A stretch of DNA of 64,000 nt from RGIG8709 sp045575975 (GTDB taxonomy: Bacteria; Bacillota; Clostridia; Monoglobales; Monoglobaceae), in contig JAZNFO010000004.1 of the NCBI GenBank assembly GCA_045575975.1, forward strand, positions 19,916 through 83,915. The letters run 5' to 3'. This document shows positions 1-8,844 of the stretch, one piece after another. The notes under the pieces are model-generated. The model made no database searches. It was not told the origin of the DNA and worked only from the letters and a program-made list of their open reading frames with translations. The position numbers and the translations under genes are program-made. How positions within the stretch are numbered: the stretch's first letter is position 1; the number at the start of each line of letters is the position of its first letter.

Positions 1-520
1 CATAGGCGGTAATAATTTCCTCCAGAGTCCTTTTTTCGGGGAATGTTCCAAAAAGTGCCGAAACCTTTGCTGTTCCTTTGTGGTTTAAGGGAATGTCAAG
101 CTTATCCCAGGGGAGAAGACCTTCTGCCTGAATATTAAGTCTTGAGATTTCCGCCTTTTTCTCACCGATATTTTTATAAAGGGAGAGAACTTTGGTTGCC
201 TCCTGGGTTATGCTGTCTGTTTCCGATGCGAAAACATAATAATTTTCAAGAGACAAATCTTTTTTCCCTTTAAGAGCTTCAAAGGCAGATTTGTTTTCAG
301 GACTAATATCTTCAAGAATGGAAAGTGCCTGCTCAAAAACTGATGAAGCCTTCAAAAAGGTGCTGACAGCACCCTGAGTATCAGGTGATGAAAGCTTTTC
401 GGAAGAGGGGGAGGCTTTTTTTATATCAACAACGCCGCGGCGCTGAAGTGCTTCGAGAATTTTCTTGCGGTCTTTCAAAAGTCCGTAAATGTTAACTCTC
501 AGCATAGGTAAAACTGCCAT
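1..520 (-). CDS. V-type ATP synthase subunit I, N-terminal part (cut by window edge)
   Basis: The ATG at 520-518 opens a frame that runs off the left edge after about 173 codons. The protein begins MAVLPMLRVNIYGLLKDRKK and continues with a long hydrophilic alpha-helical stretch. This is the usual start of subunit I (subunit a), the membrane stator and ion-channel subunit of V/A-type ATPases; its membrane half would lie outside the window. It sits 22 bases behind the small G/H stalk gene on the same strand, the common clostridial order. A Shine-Dalgarno run (AAGGA, minus strand) precedes the ATG. The family is recognised from this opening and from the neighbour, so identity is good but only the N-terminus is seen. 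Confidence 0.85.
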   Translation of the reverse strand, partial: MAVLPMLRVNIYGLLKDRKKILEALQRRGVVDIKKASPSSEKLSSPDTQGAVSTFLKASSVFEQALSILEDISPENKSAFEALKGKKDLSLENYYVFASETDSITQEATKVLSLYKNIGEKKAEISRLNIQAEGLLPWDKLDIPLNHKGTAKVSALFGTFPEKRTLEEIITAY

Positions 521-542
521 ACTGTATCCTTCCTTTTTATAA

Positions 543-851
543 TTATATTATTTGATTAATGATGAAAGATGAGGCATCAGAAAGCTTTTTGGAAAGAGCA
601 TCTTTAACTTTTTTTGCCTCTTCTTCAGCCTGGCTTTTGGCGTCTGAAAGCGTTTTGTCAGCTTTTTTCTCTGCCTCTGATATAATCTTCAGAGTTTTTT
701 CTTTTGCCTCAGATTTTGCGTTTTCAAAAATAAGAGCGGCTTTTTCCTTTGCCTCTTCAATAATCCTTGCGGCATCAGCCTTCGCTTTAAGCTCATTATC
801 CTTTGCACGCTTTTCTGCATCCAGAATTTTATTAACTGTTTCCAAAGCCAA
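543..851 (-). CDS. V-type ATP synthase subunit G/H (peripheral stalk)
   Basis: A short, almost wholly alpha-helical protein rich in Ala, Lys and Glu (heptad-like repeats such as KADAARIIEEAKEKAAL), typical of the stalk subunit that links the V1 head to subunit I. About 102 residues. An in-frame ATG lies at 860-858, but it abuts the GGAG (861-864 region) with no spacing. The TTG at 851-849 is 8 bases behind that site, so I take TTG as the start; the protein then begins MALETVNKIL. It is the first gene after the minus-strand promoter at 888-916 and is followed by subunit I, so this is the head of the V-ATPase operon. Confidence 0.8.
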   Translation of the reverse strand: MALETVNKILDAEKRAKDNELKAKADAARIIEEAKEKAALIFENAKSEAKEKTLKIISEAEKKADKTLSDAKSQAEEEAKKVKDALSKKLSDASSFIINQII

Positions 852-887
852 AATAAACATCTCCTTTCGGCTTTTTAAATTACATTT

Positions 888-916
888 ATTTTACCCAAAT
901 TTAACAAAAATGTCAA
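888..916 (-). promoter_or_regulatory. Sigma-A-type promoter of the V-ATPase operon
   Basis: Reading the minus strand, TTGACA (916-911) is followed after exactly 17 bases by TAAAAT (893-888). The stalk-subunit start codon is 37 bases further on. Confidence 0.75.
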
Positions 917-993
917 TAATTTATTCTATCCCAATTGGTAAAATTTATGCATAAATCCTTGTTTGAAATTAAGGAAAATAAGTCTAATTTATA

Positions 994-1022
994 TTGACTT
1001 TTTTTATGTGTTTTGGTATAAT
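994..1022 (+). promoter_or_regulatory. Sigma-A-type promoter of the LCP gene
   Basis: TTGACT (994-999), 17-base spacer, TATAAT (1017-1022) with a TG one base upstream (extended -10). It lies 33 bases before the start codon and is divergent from the V-ATPase promoter, with about 77 bases between the two -35 boxes. Confidence 0.8.
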
Positions 1023-1054
1023 TCGAGAGAAGAACAAATAGGAGAAAAAGTGTA

Positions 1055-2032
1055 ATGACAAGAAAGACAAAAACCATATTATTGTTCATAGGTATAATAT
1101 TTGTATTCTCAGCCACGGTTTTGGGTTCCTTTTCCGCCAAAACCCTCTCAGGCTTTTATTTTGGAGAACAAATTGAGATAGAATCAGTAGATAAGCAGGA
1201 GGGTGACGGTGTAGGCATTGTAAACATTTTGCTTCTTGGTGTTGACAAGGGCGGTATGAGAAGTGACACTATAATGCTTGCAAGTCTTAACGGAAAAACA
1301 AAAAGCATAAACATTCTCTCAATTCCGAGAGACACAAGAGTTCCTATGGGAAGTGGATACGGAAAGATAAATTCAGCTATCGGAGTTGGTGCTCAGGAGG
1401 TTAAAAGGGGAAGACTTAAAGAACCTGAGGAGCTTACAATTCAAAAGGTCAAATTATTAACGGGAATGCCTGTTCATTATTTTATGACCGTTGATTTTGA
1501 TGCCTTTATTGAGATTATAGATGAGCTTGGGGGCGTTGATTTTGAAGTTCCCTTTGATATGGTGTATGACGATCCGGTTCAGAATTTACACATAAATCTT
1601 AAAAAAGGAATGCAACACTTAAACGGAAAGCAGTCTCACGATTTTGTCAGATTCAGACAAGGAAATCCGGGGTATAAGGGTTATGCAATGGGTGACCTTG
1701 GAAGAATTGAGGCACAGCAGAAGTTTATCCGTGCCCTTGCAGAACAGAAGCTTAAGCCTCAGTATCTGTTAAGAGCTGGAGATATCTTCGCAACGGTTAA
1801 GAAGAATGTGAGAACAAATTATTCTGCCAAGGATTTGGTTAAGCATCTTGGAACGATTTCAAGTGTTATTTCGGGGGATATACAGGTTCACCAGATGCCG
1901 GGCAGAACGGCAATGATAGGCGGTGGAAGCTATGTTATTTGTGACGATAAGAAAATGGCAGAGCTTGTCAGGGAATATTTCTACCCAACCGACAAAAAGG
2001 ATGAAGAAAAAGCATCCGATAAGGACAAATAA
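1055..2032 (+). CDS. LytR-CpsA-Psr (LCP) family cell-wall glycopolymer ligase
   Basis: 325 residues. Residues about 6-28 form one N-terminal membrane anchor (MTRKTKTILLFIGIIF...), and the rest is extracytoplasmic. The LCP core starts near residue 57 with LLLGVDKGGMRSDTIM and continues with SIPRDTRV, two of the diagnostic blocks holding the Asp and Arg residues that bind the pyrophosphate lipid. HDFVRFRQG carries further conserved Arg residues. LCP enzymes move teichoic-acid-like or capsular polymers from undecaprenyl carriers onto peptidoglycan. A GGAG site lies about 10 bases before ATG. The next genes (Wzt ATPase and glycosyltransferases) support a role in surface polymers. The exact polymer is unknown. 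Confidence 0.9.
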   Translation: MTRKTKTILLFIGIIFVFSATVLGSFSAKTLSGFYFGEQIEIESVDKQEGDGVGIVNILLLGVDKGGMRSDTIMLASLNGKTKSINILSIPRDTRVPMGSGYGKINSAIGVGAQEVKRGRLKEPEELTIQKVKLLTGMPVHYFMTVDFDAFIEIIDELGGVDFEVPFDMVYDDPVQNLHINLKKGMQHLNGKQSHDFVRFRQGNPGYKGYAMGDLGRIEAQQKFIRALAEQKLKPQYLLRAGDIFATVKKNVRTNYSAKDLVKHLGTISSVISGDIQVHQMPGRTAMIGGGSYVICDDKKMAELVREYFYPTDKKDEEKASDKDK

Positions 2033-2037
2033 AAGTG

Positions 2038-2080
2038 AAAAAAGCACGGTTATCCATAAATTTATGGGTTCGTGCTTTTT
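2038..2080 (+). terminator. Intrinsic terminator after the LCP gene
   Basis: AAAAGCACG (2040-2048) pairs with CGTGCTTTTT (2071-2080), with an inner CCATAAA/TTTATGG pairing (2054-2067) and a T run at the 3' side. Confidence 0.75.
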
Positions 2081-2122
2081 GTTGACTTATTTAATTTAAT
2101 TCGGGAAAAAACAGGTGAAAAA

Positions 2123-3364
2123 ATGGAAAAAGTAATTGAAGCAAAAAATCTTGAAAAAGTTTATAAGCTGTATAAAAACCCAAAGGACAGATTGAAAGAA
2201 ACTCTTTTCCCTATGGGAAAAATTCGTCATAAAAGCTTTTCTGCTCTTTCTAATATAAGCTTTTCGGTTGAAAAAGGGGAGTCTGTTGGTATAATCGGGA
2301 AAAACGGCTCAGGGAAGTCCACCCTTTTGAAGATTTTAACAGGGGTTATAACAGAAAGCGGAGGAAGTCTTGAAACAAAGGGCAGAATTGCAGCACTTAT
2401 TGAGCTTGGTGCAGGTTTTAATCCTGAATACACAGGGCTTGAAAATATTTATCTCAATGCTGCTATTATGGGCTGCGGGAAGGCTGAAACCGAGAAAAAG
2501 CTTGGCAGTATTCTTGAGTTTGCGGAAATCGGCGATTTTATATATCAGCCGGTTAAAACCTATTCAAGCGGTATGTTTGTTCGCCTTGCTTTTTCGGTTG
2601 CAATCCATGTGGACCCCGATATCTTAATAGTCGACGAGGCACTGGCGGTTGGGGACTATCGTTTTCAGGCAAAGTGCTATAATAAGTTTGAAGAGCTTAA
2701 GGCTATGGGAAAAACGGTTCTCTTTGTTTCCCACGATATAGATGCAGTCAGAAGATTTTGCACAAGGGCAATATGGCTCGATGCATCAAAGCTTATTATG
2801 GACGGGGATGTTTCGGAGGTTACCTCAAGGTATATGGAATATATAACTGACCCCGACAAGAAATCTCCCGAGGGAAATGTTGAGGGTAAAAAGGAAAAAG
2901 TTATCGGGCAGGAATTTGAGCCTATAAACCGTTTTGGCTCTCACATAGGGGTAGTTAAAGAGTTCGTCTTGAAAAAAGACGGAAAGAAGAGCTGTGACTT
3001 TTTCGTTGGAGATAAGGTTGAGGCAGAAATTCTTATAAATGTTCCAAAGGACATATCCCTTGACGGTTTGTCGGTTTCTATGGGACTAAAGGATAAAAAC
3101 GGGCTTGACCTTTTTGTCACATCCACCTGGGACAAGAAAATTGTCCTTGATAAATCGGGGGATATGAAAATCAATGTAAGTTTTATGAATTATCTTAACA
3201 AGGGTACATACACGGTTACCTGTGCACTTGAAAACAGAAGCACGGCACCTATCAGTTATTATGATTATATTGAAGGTGCGGCTTATTTAAAGGTGGGGGC
3301 AGAAACAGAGCTTTTCGGTTTTGTTCAGCTACCCTCTGAGATAGATGCTTGTTGGGAGGGGTAG
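2123..3364 (+). CDS. ABC transporter ATPase for polysaccharide export (Wzt/TagH-like, with C-terminal Wzt domain)
   Basis: 413 residues. Walker A GIIGKNGSGKST is at residues 56-67, the short signature YSSGM at 147-151, and Walker B ILIVDEALAVGD near 167-178, all typical of the polysaccharide and teichoic-acid exporter ATPases. Residues about 265-413 form an extra beta-rich domain like the carbohydrate-binding C-terminal domain of Wzt proteins, which recognises the end of the finished glycan. The frame opens further upstream at 2072, but that start lies in the terminator hairpin. The ATG at 2123 with AGGTG before it is preferred. No permease gene is adjacent; a Wzm/TagG-like permease lies 21 kb away at 24670-25428 on the other strand. 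Confidence 0.9.
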   Translation: MEKVIEAKNLEKVYKLYKNPKDRLKETLFPMGKIRHKSFSALSNISFSVEKGESVGIIGKNGSGKSTLLKILTGVITESGGSLETKGRIAALIELGAGFNPEYTGLENIYLNAAIMGCGKAETEKKLGSILEFAEIGDFIYQPVKTYSSGMFVRLAFSVAIHVDPDILIVDEALAVGDYRFQAKCYNKFEELKAMGKTVLFVSHDIDAVRRFCTRAIWLDASKLIMDGDVSEVTSRYMEYITDPDKKSPEGNVEGKKEKVIGQEFEPINRFGSHIGVVKEFVLKKDGKKSCDFFVGDKVEAEILINVPKDISLDGLSVSMGLKDKNGLDLFVTSTWDKKIVLDKSGDMKINVSFMNYLNKGTYTVTCALENRSTAPISYYDYIEGAAYLKVGAETELFGFVQLPSEIDACWEG

Positions 3365-3369
3365 AAACC

Positions 3370-6300
3370 TTGAGCGGTGAAATTAATTCAAAGGAATATT
3401 GGGATGAACGCTTCGGCTCAGGGGACTGGGACGAAAAGGAGGGAAGGGAGCAAAGTCTTTTCTTCTACAGGTTGGCTCTTTCCCTTATTCCCGATTGGCT
3501 GAAAGAGGAAATAAAAAAAGAGAGACTTTCTGTTCTTGACCTTGGCTGTGCCGAGGGAGAGGGGGTAAGTCTTTTTGGCGAGTTTTTTAAAACTGATAAA
3601 ATTTCGGGAGCGGATATTTCTGCTGCCGCTATTTCCCGTGCAAAAGAGTTTTATCCTGAATATAATTTTTTTGAAGCGGATGTAAATAATCTGCCGGAAG
3701 ATTTTGATGTGATTTTAACATCAAACACACTTGAGCATTTTGAAAATCCGGATGAAGCAATAAAAAACATTCTGCCACATTGCAGAAAATATTTCATTAT
3801 GCTTATTCCCTTCAGGGAAAGGGAGCGAATGGAGGAACATTTTTATACATTTGAATATGACTTTTTCCCTGAAAAAAATCAGGACTTCAGGCTGGTGTAT
3901 TATAAAGAAACAGATTGCACAGATATGGAAAAAACTCAGTGGCCGGGGGAAGAAATTCTTCTTGTTTATGCAAGAGAGGGTGCTTTGAAAGAGGGGCGTT
4001 CTCTTTCGGATATAGAAAACGGAAACTGGGATATAGTTATGTCCGAAAGACAGGATTTTTCCGAGAAGAAAAAGAACTTTGAAAATTCGGAAGCGATTTT
4101 GAAGGAAAAGGATGAAGAAATCAAGGCATTAAAGGAAAAAATCGAAGAAGACAGAAATGCAATAATGCAAATTCAGTTTGAGGCAGCACAGCACAAGCAG
4201 GCAGAGCTTGATTCAAGGGAAACCTATGTATGGAAAACGGGTTTGAAAATTGAAAAAATCTTAAGAAAAACAGGTATATCCTTTGTCCGTTCACTACTTG
4301 CTCTTTCGGACTATAAGAGAATAGGTCTTATTCTTGCAATAAAAAAGGGAATAAATGAGGCGCTGAGAAGAGTTAACGCATCAAAGAATAAAAGGCTTAA
4401 ACAAAAGCTTTGCAGAGAGAAGTTTCAGGGCTATAAAAAAGCAAGACAGGATACATATCCTCTTTCTCGGAAAGGCTTTGATGTTCCTGCTGAAAAAGGA
4501 CTTATATCGGTTGTTCTCCCTGTTTATAACGGAGAGGATTTGGTTTCCTTTGCAATCGAATCGGTTCTTTCGCAAACCGAGAAAGAATTTGAACTTATAA
4601 TTGTTAACGATGGTTCAACAGACAGAACGGCGGAAATTATAGAGGAATATGCAAAAAGGGACAGGCGAATAACCGTTATCAACCAGGAAAACGAAAAACT
4701 TCCGTCGGCTCTTTCAAAGGGCTTTTCTGTGGCGAGGGGCGAATTTTTCACCTGGATAAGTGCAGATAATATTATGCTTCCTGATGCTCTTTTCACAATG
4801 AAGAAAGAGCTTATGAACTCAGACTCCGCAATGGTTTTCGGTAATATGAAAATAATCGGAAGAAGCGGAAAGACCAAAAGAGGACATTTTTGGTATGAAA
4901 AGCCGTGGTTTAGCGGAAATGTTATATTGCCTGGTGATGTTAATGCCCTTAATACCTATGCAAATAACACGGTAGGTGCCTGCTTTATGTACAGAGCAAG
5001 TGCCGCGTGGGTGCTTGGGGATTATTCAAAATATAAAAACACCCTCGAAAGCTATGACTACTGGATGAGGCTTAACTGTCTCTTCGGAATTTCTCACACA
5101 GAGGAAAAGGCTCCTATGTATTTATACAGACGCCACGAAAATTCAATGACCTCAAGGGATAAGGAGCTTGGAATAACAAAGAATCGATACAAGCTTATGG
5201 TTCTTGATGACTTCAGAAGAGATTTTTATATGTGGCCTCTTATCTGGATTGTGGAATGTGAAGAGGAAAATAATCAGGAATGCGAAGAGTTTAAAAGGGC
5301 ACTGAATGATGCTGGCCATATGATGATAAGCTTGGAGGGGCTTGAAAATTTAAGTCTTCCTGAGGTGGCATCAGGGGCAACATATGTGTATTTTGGTGAA
5401 AATCCTGATATAAAAAGAGTTCAGGCAGCAGGTAGAAAGGCAAAAACAATTCTTGTTTCAAAAACAGTGAAGGATGTTCCCTGCTTTGACCTTTATGTAA
5501 CAACAAATAAAAAAGAAAAGCTTGAGAGATTAGAAGATTACAAAGGCTGGTTCTATGCAGAAGACGGAAAGAGTGTGTTCTCACTTTGTGATTGTAAAAT
5601 AAAAAACAACCTTCTTTATCAGTTTGAGGGAATGATAGAAAACGATGCCGAAAACGAGAAGAAAATAAGTATAATCATATGCACATATTTAAGGGGAGAA
5701 AAGCTTGTTGAGGCACTTTGGTCCTGTCTCAGACAGTCTTTCAGCAAAAAGGAATATGAAATACTGATTGTTGACAATGCTCCCTTTGAATCAGGCATAA
5801 GGGAGGAAATCGAAAGCTTTGGCGAGAAATATTCTCAGTTTGAGGGGCTTATAAGGTATATCCAGGTTCCGCAGAAAGGCTTGTCAGCTGCAAGAAATGC
5901 GGGAATGTGGAATGCTAAAGGGGAATATCTTTTATTTCTTGATGATGATGCACTTTGTGATTATTATTTGCTGGAAGAAATATATGCCGCATTCAAATAT
6001 CACCCCGAGGCTGGAATTGTGGGCGGTCAGGTTATCCTTGAAGTACCGTTCCCGAGACCTGCGGTGTTATTAAAAGGCTTTGAATCCTTGTGGAGTCAGT
6101 TCAAAGTGTCATACACAAGGTATAAGGAAGCAACTCAGCAGTTTGAATTTCCATATGGGGCAAACTATTCCGCAAGAAAAAAAGCCCTCTGGCGTGCAGG
6201 CGGGTTCAGAATGTGTTACGGCAGAGTGGGAAAGGACTTTGCAGGAGGGGAAGAAACAGCTCTTTGTTTTAAGATGTTGCAGATAGGCTACACCATAGGA

Positions 6301-6606
6301 ATTCAGCCAAATGCGAAGGTTCTCCACCGTGTTGATGAAGACAGATTCAGCAAGGAGCATGTGAAAAAGACTATCCGTGCAGGACTTTTAACCACCTATC
6401 GTTTTTATAAGGATTTGCACACGGATATAGGTTGGACATTATCTTATGTGAGAAATCAAATAAGGATAACGGGAAAGGAAATTAAAAAGCTTGTGAAAAA
6501 GCAGGCTTCGGGAACAGAAATTTATTATAAAAAGTGTTATCTTGAGGCGTGGAAAGAAATATATGATATTATGAAGACGGAAAAAGGGGCAGGAAAAAAT
6601 GTTTGA
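3370..6606 (+). CDS. Fused SAM methyltransferase and double GT2 glycosyltransferase
   Basis: About 1078 residues, three enzyme modules. Residues about 10-200 are a class I methyltransferase (VLDLGCAEGEG at 55-65; NTLEHFENPDEA further on). Residues about 230-280 form a charged coiled coil. A first GT2 domain starts near 379 (ISVVLPVYNG, then VNDGSTDRT and a SADNIM acceptor block near 464). A second GT2 domain starts near 766 (ISIIICTYLRG, with DDDA near 858). The frame can be opened at TTG 3349, but the TTG at 3370 sits 8 bases after a GGAGGGG site and is preferred; it begins 5 bases after the Wzt stop. This likely builds and caps the exported glycan, the methyl group being a possible terminal mark read by the Wzt domain. 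The sugar specificity cannot be told. Confidence 0.88.
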   Translation: MSGEINSKEYWDERFGSGDWDEKEGREQSLFFYRLALSLIPDWLKEEIKKERLSVLDLGCAEGEGVSLFGEFFKTDKISGADISAAAISRAKEFYPEYNFFEADVNNLPEDFDVILTSNTLEHFENPDEAIKNILPHCRKYFIMLIPFRERERMEEHFYTFEYDFFPEKNQDFRLVYYKETDCTDMEKTQWPGEEILLVYAREGALKEGRSLSDIENGNWDIVMSERQDFSEKKKNFENSEAILKEKDEEIKALKEKIEEDRNAIMQIQFEAAQHKQAELDSRETYVWKTGLKIEKILRKTGISFVRSLLALSDYKRIGLILAIKKGINEALRRVNASKNKRLKQKLCREKFQGYKKARQDTYPLSRKGFDVPAEKGLISVVLPVYNGEDLVSFAIESVLSQTEKEFELIIVNDGSTDRTAEIIEEYAKRDRRITVINQENEKLPSALSKGFSVARGEFFTWISADNIMLPDALFTMKKELMNSDSAMVFGNMKIIGRSGKTKRGHFWYEKPWFSGNVILPGDVNALNTYANNTVGACFMYRASAAWVLGDYSKYKNTLESYDYWMRLNCLFGISHTEEKAPMYLYRRHENSMTSRDKELGITKNRYKLMVLDDFRRDFYMWPLIWIVECEEENNQECEEFKRALNDAGHMMISLEGLENLSLPEVASGATYVYFGENPDIKRVQAAGRKAKTILVSKTVKDVPCFDLYVTTNKKEKLERLEDYKGWFYAEDGKSVFSLCDCKIKNNLLYQFEGMIENDAENEKKISIIICTYLRGEKLVEALWSCLRQSFSKKEYEILIVDNAPFESGIREEIESFGEKYSQFEGLIRYIQVPQKGLSAARNAGMWNAKGEYLLFLDDDALCDYYLLEEIYAAFKYHPEAGIVGGQVILEVPFPRPAVLLKGFESLWSQFKVSYTRYKEATQQFEFPYGANYSARKKALWRAGGFRMCYGRVGKDFAGGEETALCFKMLQIGYTIGIQPNAKVLHRVDEDRFSKEHVKKTIRAGLLTTYRFYKDLHTDIGWTLSYVRNQIRITGKEIKKLVKKQASGTEIYYKKCYLEAWKEIYDIMKTEKGAGKNV

Positions 6607-8827
6607 GAATTTTAAAAGATGGTTTTTTCAGAATTCAAAAGGTGAAAAGGAAAGACCCTTGAACCTTTATCAATACAAATTCAAAAGATTTAAGGAGGAA
6701 AGAGACAGCCTCTATCCCTTAAAGCTTTCAAAGGTGGAAACCCCGCACATCAAGGGGCTTATATCAGTTGTTCTGCCGGTTTATAACGGAGCGGACCTTG
6801 TTAGCCTTTCTATTGAATCGGTTTTAAACCAGACAGAAAAGAATTTTGAATTTATTATAATTAATGATGGTTCAAAGGATAACACCCTTGAAATCATCAA
6901 TGAATATGCAAAAAAGGACGAAAGAATAATTGTTATCGACCAGGAAAACAAAAAAATTCCAAGAACACTGTCAAGAGGATTTTCTGTTGCTAAGGGAGAA
7001 TTTTTCACATGGACAAGTGCCGATAACATTATGCCCTCTGATTATCTTGAAAAAATGAAAAAAGAACTTCTTGAAGATCCTGACAAGGCAATGGTTTTCG
7101 GAAATATGCGTCTTATAAACGAAAAAGGAAAACCCCATAAAAACCACGGCTGGTTTGAACATCCATTGGGAAGCGGAAATGTTATGCTTCCAAAAAGCAC
7201 TCTTGAGCTTAACACCTATGCAAACAACACCATAGGTGCTGCCTTTATGTATCGTGCAAAGGCAAAGGAGGTGCTTGGCTGTTATTCGTTCTATAAGCAC
7301 ACTCTGGAAGATTATGATTATTGGATGAGAATGAATTCTCTTCTCAATATTCATCACACAAGCTTTAAGGAGCCTGTATACCTTTACCGCTGGCACAGTG
7401 GGTCTCTCACCGCAAAGGATAAGGAGCTTGGAATAACAAAAAACCGATATAAGCTGATGCTCCTTGATGATGCAAGACGGGATTTTTATATGTCTCCTAT
7501 TCTGTGGTATGTTAAGACAGACGAAGCTTATAAAAATGATGCCGATGCATTTTGCAGAGAGCTTTCAAAAAGAAATCATATTCTTGTTGATGATAAGGAT
7601 TTTGAAGATTTGTGCTTTGGCAGGGAGTCATATAATCTTTGTGCAGTATTTTTCGGCGATGCAAGGAGCGAAGTGAGCTTGCCAAAGGGAACAGCTAAAG
7701 TGCATTTCGGCAAGGAGTATGTTGAAGATGCCGTGTGCGGCTATGTGGGAGAAGAGGAAATATCTTCAAATCTTGATGAAATAATATATAAATTTTCTGA
7801 TATGGAAGCAGCCTTTTCGTTTATGGATGCAAGGGTTAAAAATGACCTTATGTACAGAAGAGAAGAGGTTATAGAAAGTGAAAAAGAAAACAGCAAAAAG
7901 CTTTCGTTTATTCTTTGCACCCACAGAATGTCGGATGTTTTAAAAGAAAGCCTTGATGCTCTTGTGAACCAAAGTGCCAAAAAAGAGAAATATGAAATTA
8001 TATTTGTAAATAATAGCTTTAGTGACAGAGGAATCAGGGATTATGTTTATGAGGTTATGGAAAAAAATCCTGAAACCTCCATAAAATATATAACTGCCCC
8101 CGTTAAGGGTTTAAGCTATGCACGAAATGCAGGACTCTGGGAAGCAGAGGGAGAAATTCTTCACTATGTGGATGATGATGCAATAGCAGATAAGAATTTG
8201 GCTGAAAAAGCCATAAAAGCCTTTGAAGAAAATAAAGAGGCGGGAGTTATCGGCGGAAACATTATACTTGAAATTCCGCAGGGCATGGAAAATCTTATAA
8301 CTAATCTCACAAGACCTCTCTGGAGCGAGCTTCGTCTCGACTTTGAAAGCTTTAAATATTCAAAGGACTATGGGGAATATCCATATGGTGCAAACTTTGC
8401 CGTGAGAAGACAGACCCTTATGCAAATGGGAGGCTTCCGCACTATTTACGGCAGAGTGGGAGACAATTATGCAGGTGGAGAAGAAACTCTTGTTTGCTTT
8501 ATGACGGAAGAAATGGGACAGAAAATCGGTTTAGAGCCGGAAATGAAAGTTATTCATAAGGTTGCTCCTGAAAGATTTTGTATGGAGCATATAGAAAAAA
8601 CCGCCTATGCAGGACTTTTCACTCAGTATAAAATGAGAAGAGATGTTTATGCACCTCAGGACTGGAATGATATTTTGCTTAGTGAAAGAGAGAGGAAGGC
8701 GCAGGCGAAAATGAAGAGCCTTGAAGAAGGCTCTCCTGATTATATGTATTATAAGGCAACGGCTTCTGCCTATGAAGATATAATAGAAAAAAGACAGGAA
8801 GATTATATAAACTTACAAAATAAATAA
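6599..8827 (+). CDS. Double-domain GT2 glycosyltransferase
   Basis: 742 residues with two GT2 domains, the first near residue 55 (ISVVLPVYNG, INDGSKDNT, SADNIM) and the second near 435 (LSFILCTHR, VDDDA near 523, YGRVGDNYAGGEET near 617). It overlaps the upstream gene by 8 bases. It matches the last 700 residues of that gene block by block: NTYANNT, YDYWMR, KELGITKNRYKLM, RRDFYM, YGRVG and GGEET occur in the same order in both. It is therefore a tandem paralogue that lacks the methyltransferase head. Most likely cytosolic and acting on the same lipid-linked glycan. Donor and acceptor are unknown. Confidence 0.9.
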   Translation: MFENFKRWFFQNSKGEKERPLNLYQYKFKRFKEERDSLYPLKLSKVETPHIKGLISVVLPVYNGADLVSLSIESVLNQTEKNFEFIIINDGSKDNTLEIINEYAKKDERIIVIDQENKKIPRTLSRGFSVAKGEFFTWTSADNIMPSDYLEKMKKELLEDPDKAMVFGNMRLINEKGKPHKNHGWFEHPLGSGNVMLPKSTLELNTYANNTIGAAFMYRAKAKEVLGCYSFYKHTLEDYDYWMRMNSLLNIHHTSFKEPVYLYRWHSGSLTAKDKELGITKNRYKLMLLDDARRDFYMSPILWYVKTDEAYKNDADAFCRELSKRNHILVDDKDFEDLCFGRESYNLCAVFFGDARSEVSLPKGTAKVHFGKEYVEDAVCGYVGEEEISSNLDEIIYKFSDMEAAFSFMDARVKNDLMYRREEVIESEKENSKKLSFILCTHRMSDVLKESLDALVNQSAKKEKYEIIFVNNSFSDRGIRDYVYEVMEKNPETSIKYITAPVKGLSYARNAGLWEAEGEILHYVDDDAIADKNLAEKAIKAFEENKEAGVIGGNIILEIPQGMENLITNLTRPLWSELRLDFESFKYSKDYGEYPYGANFAVRRQTLMQMGGFRTIYGRVGDNYAGGEETLVCFMTEEMGQKIGLEPEMKVIHKVAPERFCMEHIEKTAYAGLFTQYKMRRDVYAPQDWNDILLSERERKAQAKMKSLEEGSPDYMYYKATASAYEDIIEKRQEDYINLQNK

Positions 8828-8844
8828 ACTCGGAGCTTGGGGAT

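Noticed and set aside
559..954. Plus-strand frame over the V-ATPase stalk gene
   Set aside because: Ala/Ser-rich mirror of a coiled-coil gene; no ribosome site.
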